DNA from: Enhydrobacter aerosaccus | GTDB lineage: Bacteria; Pseudomonadota; Alphaproteobacteria; Reyranellales; Reyranellaceae | Direction: 5' to 3' | Length of the DNA stretch: 64,000 nt | Assembly: GCA_903832005.1 (NCBI GenBank) | Contig: CAIKZO010000073.1 | Coordinates: 1 to 64,000 of the forward strand | Shown here: piece by piece, positions 33,977-41,162 of the stretch | Position numbering within the stretch: position 1 is the stretch's first letter | Layout of the letters: every line of letters begins with the position of its first letter | The notes under the pieces: generated by a model | Seen by the model: the letters and a program-made list of their open reading frames with translations, nothing else | What the model was told of the DNA's origin: nothing | Database searches by the model: none | Position numbers and translations under genes: made by a program

Positions 33977-34807
33977 TCAATGGGACACGAATGAGCAGGC
34001 TTCGGGCCGCGTCAGGAGGTCGTGCGTGACGCCCCCCAGCATCCATTCGCGCAGGCGGTTATGGCCGTAGGCGCCGGCCACCATCAGGTCGGCCTTCTGC
34101 TCGCGGCCGATTTCCGCCAGGTGCCTGGAATCGTTGCCGGTCGATGTGGTAGCGATCGACTCGGCGATGACGCCATGGCGCTTCAGCCACTCGACGACCT
34201 GGTCGAGATGCCCCCTTGCCTGCACCATCTCGTTTTCGGGCGCGATCTCGACCAAGGTCACGAAGGTGGCCTTCTTCAGGAGCGGCAGCGCGTCGGCGAC
34301 CGCGCGCCGGGTCTCACGCGTGTCCTTCCAGCCGACGATGATACGATCGAAGCCGATTTTCGTCGCGGCTTCGGGCACCACCAAAACCGGCCGCCCGATC
34401 CGCATCACGAGGTCGCCCAACTCGATATGCCGGGAGGAATCGAACACGGATTTGTTCCGGTCGGCGCCGGTGATGACAAAGTCCGCACTGCGCGCCTCGC
34501 GGGCGATGAAGTCCGAGAGCGGATCGAGCGTGATCACGGACCGCCATTCGAGCGCATTGGTGCGTTTCTGGAAGGCACCGCGGAATTCGGCTTCGGCGGC
34601 CGCGATCTCTTTTTCCTTGGCCTTGACGTCGTCCTCGACCATCTCGCCGGAGACATAGCCGTCGGCATAGGCGACCTGCATTGGCTGGGCGGCTGCGATG
34701 CCGACGACGCTGGCGTGAAAGCGATCGGCAAGATCGCCAGCCACCTGGAGACGGCCGGCATTCGAACGGCCGACGTCGAGATGCACCATTAGCGTGGAGT
34801 AGGTCAT
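33977..34807 (-). CDS. universal stress protein, tandem USP domains
   Basis: This 276-aa protein contains two USP modules. The first begins TYSTLMVHLDVGRSNAGRL and the second begins FDRIIVGWKDTRETRRAV. The C-terminal nucleotide-binding signature is present as GAYGHNRLREWMLGGVT but is slightly off the G-x2-G-x9-G-S/T consensus, so ATP binding is uncertain. USP proteins support survival under starvation, hypoxia or membrane stress. The gene sits directly upstream of the alcohol dehydrogenase gene and is presumably expressed with it. Confidence 0.92.
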   Translation of the reverse strand: MTYSTLMVHLDVGRSNAGRLQVAGDLADRFHASVVGIAAAQPMQVAYADGYVSGEMVEDDVKAKEKEIAAAEAEFRGAFQKRTNALEWRSVITLDPLSDFIAREARSADFVITGADRNKSVFDSSRHIELGDLVMRIGRPVLVVPEAATKIGFDRIIVGWKDTRETRRAVADALPLLKKATFVTLVEIAPENEMVQARGHLDQVVEWLKRHGVIAESIATTSTGNDSRHLAEIGREQKADLMVAGAYGHNRLREWMLGGVTHDLLTRPEACSFVSH

Positions 34808-34861
34808 GATTTTCCTGCCCGGGACGTCGTTCCCGAAAAAATAGTGGGAGTGAAGCCGCGT

Positions 34862-35419
34862 CTAGCCTTCGCGGACGAGAGCGCCGATCCGCGGTTCGGT
34901 GGGCACGCTCGCATGTACGTCGAGGCTCGCGGCGCTCATGGTTCCCAGGACGGCCTTGGCGCGGGCCATTTCCACGGCGGTGCCATGGGCCACCACCATG
35001 AAGCCGTCGGCTTTCAGCGCGGTCTCGTATTTGATCACGCTATCCTTCGGGATGCCCATGCCGTACAGCGCCGCACTGAGAGCACTCAAGCCACCAACGA
35101 CGGCGGCGGTCTCGAGCACGCCGATCGCCATCGTCGCGAGGTATCCCAGGACGACAACCTGGCCCACGACCGGGACGGTTACGAAGAGTCCGCCGACGAA
35201 CAGGCCCCACAGGCCACCCCAGAACGCGCCGCGCGTGCCCCAGAACTTGATGCGGTCGCCGGTATTGTAGAAACCCACGACCTTTTCCTCGGTGTGATAA
35301 CCCTTGCCGACGACGCTGAGGTTCTTGATGTCGAAGCCGGCCGCGCTCAGCTTCTTTACGGCGGATTCGGCGGCCAAATGGTCGTCGAACACGGCAACGA
35401 CCGAGGTTGGGTTTTCCAT
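34862..35419 (-). CDS. general stress protein 17M-like membrane-anchored protein
   Basis: From the ATG at 35419 this is a 185-aa protein with an N-terminal GSP17M/YflT-like alpha-beta domain (SVVAVFDDHLAAESAVKKL, AGFDIKNLSVVGKGYH). A glycine-rich double hydrophobic segment follows (WGGLWGLFVGGLFVTVPVVG, then GYLATMAIGVLETAAVVGGL), and then a second alpha-beta stretch (ALKADGFMVVAHG). It looks like a small inner-membrane stress protein. An in-frame extension to 35569 is rejected as unlike the family and Cys/Trp/Arg-rich. Expression as a single gene is likely. Confidence 0.78.
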   Translation of the reverse strand: MENPTSVVAVFDDHLAAESAVKKLSAAGFDIKNLSVVGKGYHTEEKVVGFYNTGDRIKFWGTRGAFWGGLWGLFVGGLFVTVPVVGQVVVLGYLATMAIGVLETAAVVGGLSALSAALYGMGIPKDSVIKYETALKADGFMVVAHGTAVEMARAKAVLGTMSAASLDVHASVPTEPRIGALVREG

Positions 35420-35576
35420 TTTGATGTGATCTTTCAGGCCGGATCGGCTGCGATCGGACCAAGGCAATCGTGTTTGCGCCCAGCGATAGCTGGAACACTG
35501 GTCACTGCAACAGCAGCGTTGCCATGGTCGCATCGTTAAATCGATGCTTGCTCTTTCTTGGTAGGTCAACGACCCC

Positions 35577-35604
35577 CTGATCGGAAAGGTTCCGGTCCGA
35601 TCAG
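35577..35604 (-). terminator. hairpin spanning the stop codon of the eRF1-like gene
   Basis: The stem CTGATCGG (35577-35584) pairs perfectly with CCGATCAG (35597-35604) around a 12-nt loop, and the stop codon lies in the arm. There is no U-run on the minus-strand side, so termination is uncertain. The rest of 35420-35576 has no recognisable feature. Confidence 0.4.
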
Positions 35605-35990
35605 ACCGGGTTCATTTTGTCCGCGGCCTTGAAAAAGCGGCGTGCATGGTCGATCAGCTCGCCGTCGGTCGGATGGTCCATTGGCTCGATACCGATCAAC
35701 TGGCTCTTGAGTTGGGGCGCGTGCTTCTCGACGTAGCTCGCCAGCTCGTTCTTGGTCGCTGCTGGTCCCGTCACCAGCCAGCCCTTAGTGCCCGCCAAAG
35801 CGTCGACGATGCTCTTGAAGTAGGCGTTGTCGTCGTGCGTGTGACCCGATCCCACGACACCGGCCTTCTGGTGAACCTTGTGGGACGGTGCGTGCGCCTT
35901 GATCTGCTTGCGCTCCACGTCGTCCGCATTGAACAGGAAGATGTGCGCTTCCTTGAAATCGAGCCAGACGACGGCATGGGCGTGGGACAT
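35601..35990 (-). CDS. eRF1-domain-like / host-attachment-type small protein
   Basis: This 129-aa protein resembles the short bacterial proteins annotated as translational machinery or eRF1-domain-like (baeRF family). It begins HAHAVVWLDFKEAHIFLF and contains GWLVTGPAATKNELASYVEK near residue 75, the usual core motif, ending in HARRFFKAADKMNPV. It is rich in histidine (GSGHTHDDNAYF). Function in this family is unproven, with ribosome-linked or stress roles suggested. It lies in the stress-type block. Confidence 0.72.
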   Translation of the reverse strand: MSHAHAVVWLDFKEAHIFLFNADDVERKQIKAHAPSHKVHQKAGVVGSGHTHDDNAYFKSIVDALAGTKGWLVTGPAATKNELASYVEKHAPQLKSQLIGIEPMDHPTDGELIDHARRFFKAADKMNPV

Positions 35991-36129
35991 ATATTCTCCG
36001 CCAAATTGTATGAGTGCAGGGGCAACGCCTCGTTCTGCGGCCGGTTCCTGGCAAACGGATGGTCAATAGGAGACAGACTTCAGCGCCTCCAGCAACTACC
36101 CTTGAATGCTACCTTGAAGGTCTTCGCCA

Positions 36130-37197
36130 GTGAACGTCCACCTGAATCCGGAAGTACTGGCCGCGCAGTTCGGCGACTTGCTGGAATACATGCCCGACGC
36201 CATCGTTCTCGTGAATGTCGGCGGCCAGATCGTCCTGACCACAAAGCTCGCCGAAGACTTGTTCGGCTACGCGCGCGGCGAGCTGCACGGCAAACCCGTG
36301 GAACAGCTGTTGCCGGCGCGCTTTCGCAAAGACCATGTCGGACACCGCTCCAACTACGTCGTGCAGCCGAGAAACCGGACCATGGGCGCAGGCCTCGACC
36401 TCTTTGCGCTGCGCAAGGATGGTTCGGAATTTCCCGTCGAGATCAGCTTGAGTCCGTTCACTCACGGCGAGGGCTCGCTGGTGCTGACGGCGATCCGCGA
36501 CATCACCGGGCGCAAGGAGACTGAAAAGGCGCTGCAGCGACTCTCCGACGAGAACGAAATGCTGCTGCGGGAGATGCAACATCGCATCGCCAACAGCCTC
36601 CAGATCATCGCCAGCATCCTGTCGCTGAAGGCCGGCTCCGCTCAGTCCGAGGAAGCGCGGATCAGCCTGCGCGACGCGCATCAGCGCGTCCTGTCGGTCG
36701 CCGCCGTGCAGACGCACCTTCTCAAGGCGGGCGGCGGGGATCTCATCCAGGTCGCGCCGTACATGACGGAGCTTTGCACCAACCTTGCCTCGTCTATCAT
36801 CGGCGACAAGCGACCCATTACGCTGAGTGTGAAGGCGAATGGCAGCGAAACCGGCTCGGCCCATGCCGTCAGCCTGGGGTTGATCGTCACCGAGCTCGTC
36901 ATCAATGCCGTGAAGTACGCTTTCCCCGGCGAAGACCGTGCGGGCCATGTCGTCGTGGGTTACGAGATGGCGGGTGGCGACTGGCAACTGAGCGTGTCCG
37001 ACGATGGCGTCGGATATTCCACGCCCGTGCCGGTGCGGCGACCCGGTGGCGGCCTCGGCACCAGTCTGGTCAAGGCTCTTGCACAACAACTCGGTGCCCA
37101 GATCGAGGTCATGAGTGGTCCGACGGGAACGAGTGTTTCGATAGCTCATAAAGCGCGGCTAGACGAAGGAAGTCTGGCTCATTCGGCGAGCGAATGA
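36130..37197 (+). CDS. PAS-domain sensor histidine kinase, HWE/HisKA_2 type (orphan)
   Basis: This 355-aa cytoplasmic sensor kinase has a PAS domain (about 15-128, ending TAIRDITGRKETEKAL). The HisKA_2 dimerisation helix REMQHRIANSLQIIASIL carries the phospho-acceptor His151. A HATPase_c domain shows LGLIVTELVINAVKYAFP (N-box), SVSDDGVGY (G1) and GLGTSLVKALAQQLGAQIEV (G2). There are no transmembrane helices. The start is the GTG at 36130 with GAAGG upstream. No response regulator is adjacent. Such kinases often feed PhyR or single-domain regulators in alphaproteobacteria, which would fit the stress genes next to it. Confidence 0.92.
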   Translation: MNVHLNPEVLAAQFGDLLEYMPDAIVLVNVGGQIVLTTKLAEDLFGYARGELHGKPVEQLLPARFRKDHVGHRSNYVVQPRNRTMGAGLDLFALRKDGSEFPVEISLSPFTHGEGSLVLTAIRDITGRKETEKALQRLSDENEMLLREMQHRIANSLQIIASILSLKAGSAQSEEARISLRDAHQRVLSVAAVQTHLLKAGGGDLIQVAPYMTELCTNLASSIIGDKRPITLSVKANGSETGSAHAVSLGLIVTELVINAVKYAFPGEDRAGHVVVGYEMAGGDWQLSVSDDGVGYSTPVPVRRPGGGLGTSLVKALAQQLGAQIEVMSGPTGTSVSIAHKARLDEGSLAHSASE

Positions 37198-37769
37198 AGG
37201 ATCCTGTCGGCGGTGGCCCCATCGACACCTGAATCACCGCACCGTGAGACGCCTCTGTTTCAAGCGGATCAACGATATGTCGTCAGTAACGACCGTAATA
37301 GGTGTTTCGGTTCGTCGCGCGTAGGTTGGCGCAGTATGTCGATACTCGCCGTAATCCTCATGCTGAGGAGGGTGCGAAGCACCTGTCTCGAAGCATGGGA
37401 ACGCGCACCGCGTTTGTGGCCCATGCTTCGAGACGCATCGCTGCGCGATGCTCCTCAGCATGAGGTTGGAGTGGAGTTGCAGGTAACTGCCGTGCATGCA
37501 CCAGCTCGCGAGCGCTCGCGAGGCGTTCGGGAGGAATGGCCTTCGATAGAAGCGGGCCCGCGTTTTGGGGAGATCCTCGCGAGGAGAGAATTTGTGTGGG
37601 GCTCGCCCCCTCCGTCGCCGTATGACGGCGCCGCCTCCCCCGAAAGACTGGGTAGGGATATGAGGGGGTGTGGCGGAATCCGAGACAAATGGCCTGAAAG
37701 GCCTATGCCATCAGCATCGGAGGTGTCTCAGGATTTGGAGACAATCCTGGGACAGTCCTGAGACAAACC
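37198..37769. other. palindrome-rich non-coding stretch (572 bp)
   Basis: No convincing gene is present; an open frame at 37213-37761 lacks a ribosome site and protein-like composition. The stretch holds an inverted pair of REP-like units (37356-37465), a CGCCGT-ATG-ACGGCG hairpin (37616-37630), a GGCCT-GAA-AGGCC-type hairpin near 37691-37703 and a 10-bp inverted repeat TGTCTCAGGA/TCCTGAGACA (37724-37733 and 37756-37765). It lies between the kinase gene and a convergent small conserved gene. Confidence 0.7.
37356..37465. repeat. inverted pair of REP-like palindromic units
   Basis: Two units of 44 and 46 nt face each other (37356-37399 and 37420-37465). Read in the same direction, both start CCTCATGCTGAGGAG and end TCTCGAAGCATGGG. 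The inner segments differ in sequence, but each forms a hairpin: GGTGC-GAA-GCACC in one and CATCGC-GCA-GCGATG in the other. CCTCA-TGC-TGAGG is itself a small hairpin. The pattern fits a REP/BIME-type dispersed element. Whether other copies exist in the genome cannot be seen here. Confidence 0.8.
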
Positions 37770-38156
37770 TTAGGTCACGAAGTTCTGGTACATCGCCTTC
37801 AGGTCCTGGGTCTCCTGCGGCGTGATCTCTCCGTCGAGCACGCGGGCTTCCCAGCCGCGCAGGCGGCGCTTCAGTTCGACCGGCGTGCGCGGGCTCAGCA
37901 GGACCATGAAGAACTGCTCGTGCGGGGAGAGTTCGCGGTCCTTGCGATAGCCGAAGGGGCCATTGGTGGTCGCGCGAGCCGGGGCGGCCTCGGTGATGCG
38001 CGGCTGGATATCCTTGGCCAGCACGTCTTCCCAGGTGAGGCCGGCCTCGCGCACCATCGCCGAGGCGAGCTTGGCCGCGGCCAGGGCTTCGCCGGAGTGA
38101 CTGCTTTCGAGGATCTGCAGGACTTTCGCCAAGGTAGCGCGATTGAAATTCGCCAT
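37770..38156 (-). CDS. small conserved hypothetical protein
   Basis: This 128-aa soluble protein starts MANFNRATLAKVLQILESSH at 38156, with GGAAG upstream in the reverse orientation. The N-terminal helical part (LAAAKLASAMVREAGLTWED) resembles the DUF2786-like segment of phage and bacterial proteins. The C-terminal part is helical and basic (SPHEQFFMVLLSPR, then TPVELKRRLRGWEARVLDG). No enzyme motif is seen. An upstream in-frame ATG at 38180 is possible. It is divergent from the MFS gene across 134 bp. Confidence 0.65.
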   Translation of the reverse strand: MANFNRATLAKVLQILESSHSGEALAAAKLASAMVREAGLTWEDVLAKDIQPRITEAAPARATTNGPFGYRKDRELSPHEQFFMVLLSPRTPVELKRRLRGWEARVLDGEITPQETQDLKAMYQNFVT

Positions 38157-38290
38157 GGTCTTCCGCTCCGCCACCGCCATGCGTCCGAGGGGACGAACAA
38201 ACACGGCTATGTGTCTTTGACTATTGGATGAGCAAGCGGCACTAAACGTCCACAAGATATAGTTCACCCACCGCGCAGGCAAGCCGCTCC

Positions 38291-39493
38291 GTGACCGTCC
38301 GACTTTCCACCTTCGCGGCCTACCTGACGGGGCTTGCAACCTGGTTCGTGCCCTTCGGCATCCAGATGGTGCTGTTCCCGTGGCTGGTCGCGGTGGTGCT
38401 GCACATGGACGCTTTCTCCGTCGGCGTGGCTCAGATGGCCTTGATGGCGCCGTCGCTATTGTTCCTGCCGCTGGGCGGGCTGGCGGCCGATCGCGGTAAC
38501 CCGCGCAAGCTGCTGCTCCGCTACCACGTGCTCTACGCGATCCCGCCGCTGGTGCTGGCCGGCGTGCTGTCGATGGGCGGCCTCAGTTATCCCCTGCTGA
38601 TCGCTTATGGGCTCGCGGCGGGCTCGATCAGCGCCTTCGCGGTGCCGACGCGCGACGCGCTGCTGCCGGTCGTGGCCGCCGGCAACCTGCCGCGCGCGGT
38701 GGCGCTGGCGACGGCGCTGCAGTTCGGCGGCCAGTTGATCGGCATCGCCTGCGCCTCGTCGGCCGACCGGATCGGCGCGCCACCTCTGTTGGTCCTGCAT
38801 GCGGTGCTCGTGCTGCTGGGTATCGCGGTGGTCTGGCGGCTGCCGGACCCGCCGCCGCATCCGCCGACCCAGCATCCGGGCTTCTGGCGCAGCATCGCCG
38901 ACGGTGTCGCGGCTGCGGCCCAGAACAACCAGATCTGGCCGGTGCTGTTGCTCAACTTCGGTGTCGGCGTGTTCTACGTCGGGCCGTTCATGGCCGTGCT
39001 GCCGCTGGTCGTGCGTGACTATTATCTCGGTGGCTCGGCCGATCTCGCCTACGTCAATCTCGCCTTTTGGGCCGCGACTATCGTGGCCGCGATGGCTTTC
39101 GCGTCGCTGGGACGGCGCCTGACGCTGCGCGGCCGCCTGATCGGTCTCACCGTCATGACCGGCGCGACGGTGCTGCTGGCGTTGGCGACCCTGCCGCCGT
39201 TCCCGGTCTTCGTGGCGCTCAACTTCGTGTGGGGCATTGGTGCCGGCATCTCGATGACCCAGGGCCGCACGATCATCCAGATCGTGGCGCCGGCCACGCA
39301 TCGCGCGCGGCTGATGTCGCTGTTCCAGCTGGGGCTGAGCGGCGGCGGGCCGATCGGCGCCTTCCTGGCGGGATCGATCGCTGCGTTGTGGGGCACCAAG
39401 GCGGCGCTGACCGTGCCGGCGCTCGCGATGCTGGTCCTGGTGGCCGTGGTGCTGTTCCGCTCGCGCCTGTGGTCGATGCGGACCGTCGAGTAG
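38291..39493 (+). CDS. MFS transporter
   Basis: This 400-aa inner-membrane protein has about twelve hydrophobic segments. It carries a motif A-like loop between TM2 and TM3 (LPLGGLAADRGNPRKLLLRY) and the repeat loop in the second half (SLGRRLTLRGRLIGL). It most resembles MFS exporters of the MFS_3/enterobactin-exporter type, so efflux of a small compound is likelier than uptake. The GTG at 38291 is taken as start because it is the first codon before the TM1 region; no strong ribosome site is visible. Its stop is 2 nt from the convergent hemA stop. Confidence 0.88.
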   Translation: MTVRLSTFAAYLTGLATWFVPFGIQMVLFPWLVAVVLHMDAFSVGVAQMALMAPSLLFLPLGGLAADRGNPRKLLLRYHVLYAIPPLVLAGVLSMGGLSYPLLIAYGLAAGSISAFAVPTRDALLPVVAAGNLPRAVALATALQFGGQLIGIACASSADRIGAPPLLVLHAVLVLLGIAVVWRLPDPPPHPPTQHPGFWRSIADGVAAAAQNNQIWPVLLLNFGVGVFYVGPFMAVLPLVVRDYYLGGSADLAYVNLAFWAATIVAAMAFASLGRRLTLRGRLIGLTVMTGATVLLALATLPPFPVFVALNFVWGIGAGISMTQGRTIIQIVAPATHRARLMSLFQLGLSGGGPIGAFLAGSIAALWGTKAALTVPALAMLVLVAVVLFRSRLWSMRTVE

Positions 39494-39495
39494 AT

Positions 39496-40719
39496 CTACT
39501 CGGCCGCGGCCTGCTTGCCGAGGCCGAGGTCCTGCCAGACGCTCTGCAGAGCGCTCACCAGACGGGTCATGTCGTCGTCGCTGTGCAGCGGCGTCGGCGT
39601 GATGCGCAGCCGTTCGGTGCCGCGCGGCACCGTCGGATAGTTGATCGGCTGGACGTAGATATCGTGGCGGTCGAGCAGCAGATCGCTCGCCTGCTTGCAG
39701 AGCGCGGCATCGCCCACCGACACCGGCACGATATGCGAGACCGACGGCATTACCGGCAGGCCGACCGAGGTGAGGCGGCTCTTCAGGGCCGCCGCGCGTT
39801 CCTGGTGGCGGACGCGCAGTTCGGGATGGGCGCTGACGTGGCGGACGCTGGCCAGCGCTGCCGCGGCGATCGCGGGCGGCATCGAGGTCGAGAAGATGAA
39901 GCCATTGCCGCACGAGCGGATGAAGTCGACGGTCGCGGCGGTCGAGGCGATGTAGCCGCCGACCACGCCGAACGCCTTGGCGAGCGTGCCCTGCACGATG
40001 TCGACCTTGGCCAGCGCGCCGTCGCGCTCGGCCACGCCCGCGCCGCGTTCGCCATACATGCCGACGGCATGGACTTCGTCGAGGTAGGTGAGGGCGCCGT
40101 AGCGATGGGCGAGGTCGCACATCTCGCCGATCGGGGAGATGTCGCCATCCATCGAGTAGACGGACTCAAAGGCCACGACCTTCGGCGTTGCCGGATCGGC
40201 GGCGGCGAGGAGCTGCTCGAGGTGGGCGAGGTCGTTGTGGCGGAAGATCTTGCGCACGGCGCCCGAGTGGCGGATGCCCGCGATCATCGAGGCGTGGTTG
40301 AACGAGTCGGAATAGAGCTCGCAGTTGGGCATCATCGCGCCCAGGGTCGCGAGCGTGGTCTCGTTGGCGACGTAGCCCGAGGTGAAGACGAGAGCCGCTT
40401 CCTTCTCGTGCAGGTGTGCCAGCTCGTCTTCGAGGGCCACGTGCAGCGTGTTGGTGCCGGCGATGTTGCGGGTGCCGCCGGCGCCCGATCCCTGGGCGCC
40501 GATCGCATCCTGCATGGCCTTCACCACGGTCGGATGCTGGCTCATGCCGAGATAGTCATTCGAGCACCAGACGGTGACGTCGCGCGGCGCGGCGCCGGCA
40601 CTGTGATAGCGCGCGCGCGGGAAGGCGCCGACGATACGCTCGAGCTCCGCGAAAACCCTGTACCGGCCCTCGTCGCGCAGGCGATCGAGATGGCCGGTGA
40701 AAAACGCCTCGTAGTTCAT
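39496..40719 (-). CDS. hemA: 5-aminolevulinate synthase
   Basis: This is the class I (C4/Shemin) ALA synthase, which condenses glycine and succinyl-CoA in the first step of haem synthesis, PLP-dependent and cytosolic. It is 407 aa long. The start [20 protein letters not shown] is typical. [15 protein letters not shown] holds the PLP Asp, and the Schiff-base lysine is Lys248 in [14 protein letters not shown]. This pathway marks alphaproteobacteria among bacteria. A perfect 5-N5-5 palindrome (40807-40821) about 90 bp upstream suggests iron-responsive control. A TTGACC-N17-TATCCG promoter-like pair is at 40741-40769 on the minus strand (weak). Confidence 0.98.
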   Translation of the reverse strand: MNYEAFFTGHLDRLRDEGRYRVFAELERIVGAFPRARYHSAGAAPRDVTVWCSNDYLGMSQHPTVVKAMQDAIGAQGSGAGGTRNIAGTNTLHVALEDELAHLHEKEAALVFTSGYVANETTLATLGAMMPNCELYSDSFNHASMIAGIRHSGAVRKIFRHNDLAHLEQLLAAADPATPKVVAFESVYSMDGDISPIGEMCDLAHRYGALTYLDEVHAVGMYGERGAGVAERDGALAKVDIVQGTLAKAFGVVGGYIASTAATVDFIRSCGNGFIFSTSMPPAIAAAALASVRHVSAHPELRVRHQERAAALKSRLTSVGLPVMPSVSHIVPVSVGDAALCKQASDLLLDRHDIYVQPINYPTVPRGTERLRITPTPLHSDDDMTRLVSALQSVWQDLGLGKQAAAE

Positions 40720-40806
40720 GCTGCCCCGTTATGTGACGGGCGGATATTAGTCGCTACGCCTGTGGTCAACAGAGGCACTTTAGTCGCAACATCCCGTGAA
40801 GAATTC

Positions 40807-40821
40807 TGCGAATGACTCGCA
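40807..40821 (-). promoter_or_regulatory. Fur/Irr-like palindrome upstream of hemA
   Basis: TGCGA-ATGAC-TCGCA is a perfect 5-N5-5 inverted repeat in the only intergenic region in front of hemA, 88 bp from its start codon. With the adjoining bases it shares the exact 11-nt string ACTCGCAATTA with the element at 19372-19390. It resembles iron-responsive (Fur/Irr-class) operators, and hemA is a known target of such regulators in alphaproteobacteria. The site lies upstream of the candidate -35, which would suit an activator as well as a repressor. Confidence 0.45.
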
Positions 40822-40822
40822 A

Positions 40823-41146
40823 TTAGGCGTGCAGGATCGTCGCCGCGACCAGCGCCGCGCTCAGGAAGAGAGACACACAGAGCATCGGCAGCGCCCCGAT
40901 CCAGCGTGTCTGGGCCGGCAGCAGGTCCCAGTGACGCAAGGTGGGAAAGGCGGCGGCGAGCGCGAACAGCGCGCCGATCGCCCACAGACCGAAGGCAAAG
41001 GGCGTGGCGATGTTGGCCTGCCCGGCGGTGGTGTTGATGATGCCGACGCCGATGATCGCCGGCACCACGGACGCAGCAAAAAGGGCGACCGCCCAGATCG
41101 CCCTTTTTCGTATTTTGCGGCTCGTGCCGGCGGGAGCGTCGCTCAT
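40823..41146 (-). CDS. small membrane protein, three predicted helices
   Basis: This 107-aa protein has a basic N-terminus (TSRKIRKRA) and three hydrophobic segments: AIWAVALFAASVVPAIIGVG, ATPFAFGLWAIGALFALAAA and IGALPMLCVSLFLSAALVAA. No family is recognised. It starts 17 nt after the aminotransferase gene with no clear ribosome site. A perfect 11-bp hairpin with flanking A/T runs (41078-41108) lies inside its first 25 codons and would be expected to stop most transcripts entering from upstream. Confidence 0.6.
   Translation of the reverse strand: MSDAPAGTSRKIRKRAIWAVALFAASVVPAIIGVGIINTTAGQANIATPFAFGLWAIGALFALAAAFPTLRHWDLLPAQTRWIGALPMLCVSLFLSAALVAATILHA
41078..41108. terminator. intrinsic-terminator-like hairpin inside a coding frame
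   Basis: AAAAAGGGCGA (41078-41088) pairs perfectly with TCGCCCTTTTT (41098-41108) across a 9-nt loop, giving a T-run on both strands. It begins about 55 nt past the aminotransferase stop codon in the direction of that transcript. It lies within the open frame of the small membrane protein (40823-41146). Confidence 0.75.
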
Positions 41147-41162
41147 CTCTGAGCCTGGCACG

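Noticed and set aside
28736-37197. Integrative element or prophage carrying the stress genes
   Set aside because: No integrase, transposase, attachment repeat or phage structural gene is visible; the tRNA in the window is 21 kb away.
37356-37465. CRISPR-like repeats
   Set aside because: There are only two units, in inverted rather than direct orientation, with no spacers.
37213-37761. Possible 182-aa + strand gene in the palindrome-rich region
   Set aside because: It runs through the REP pair, has no ribosome site and its composition is not protein-like.
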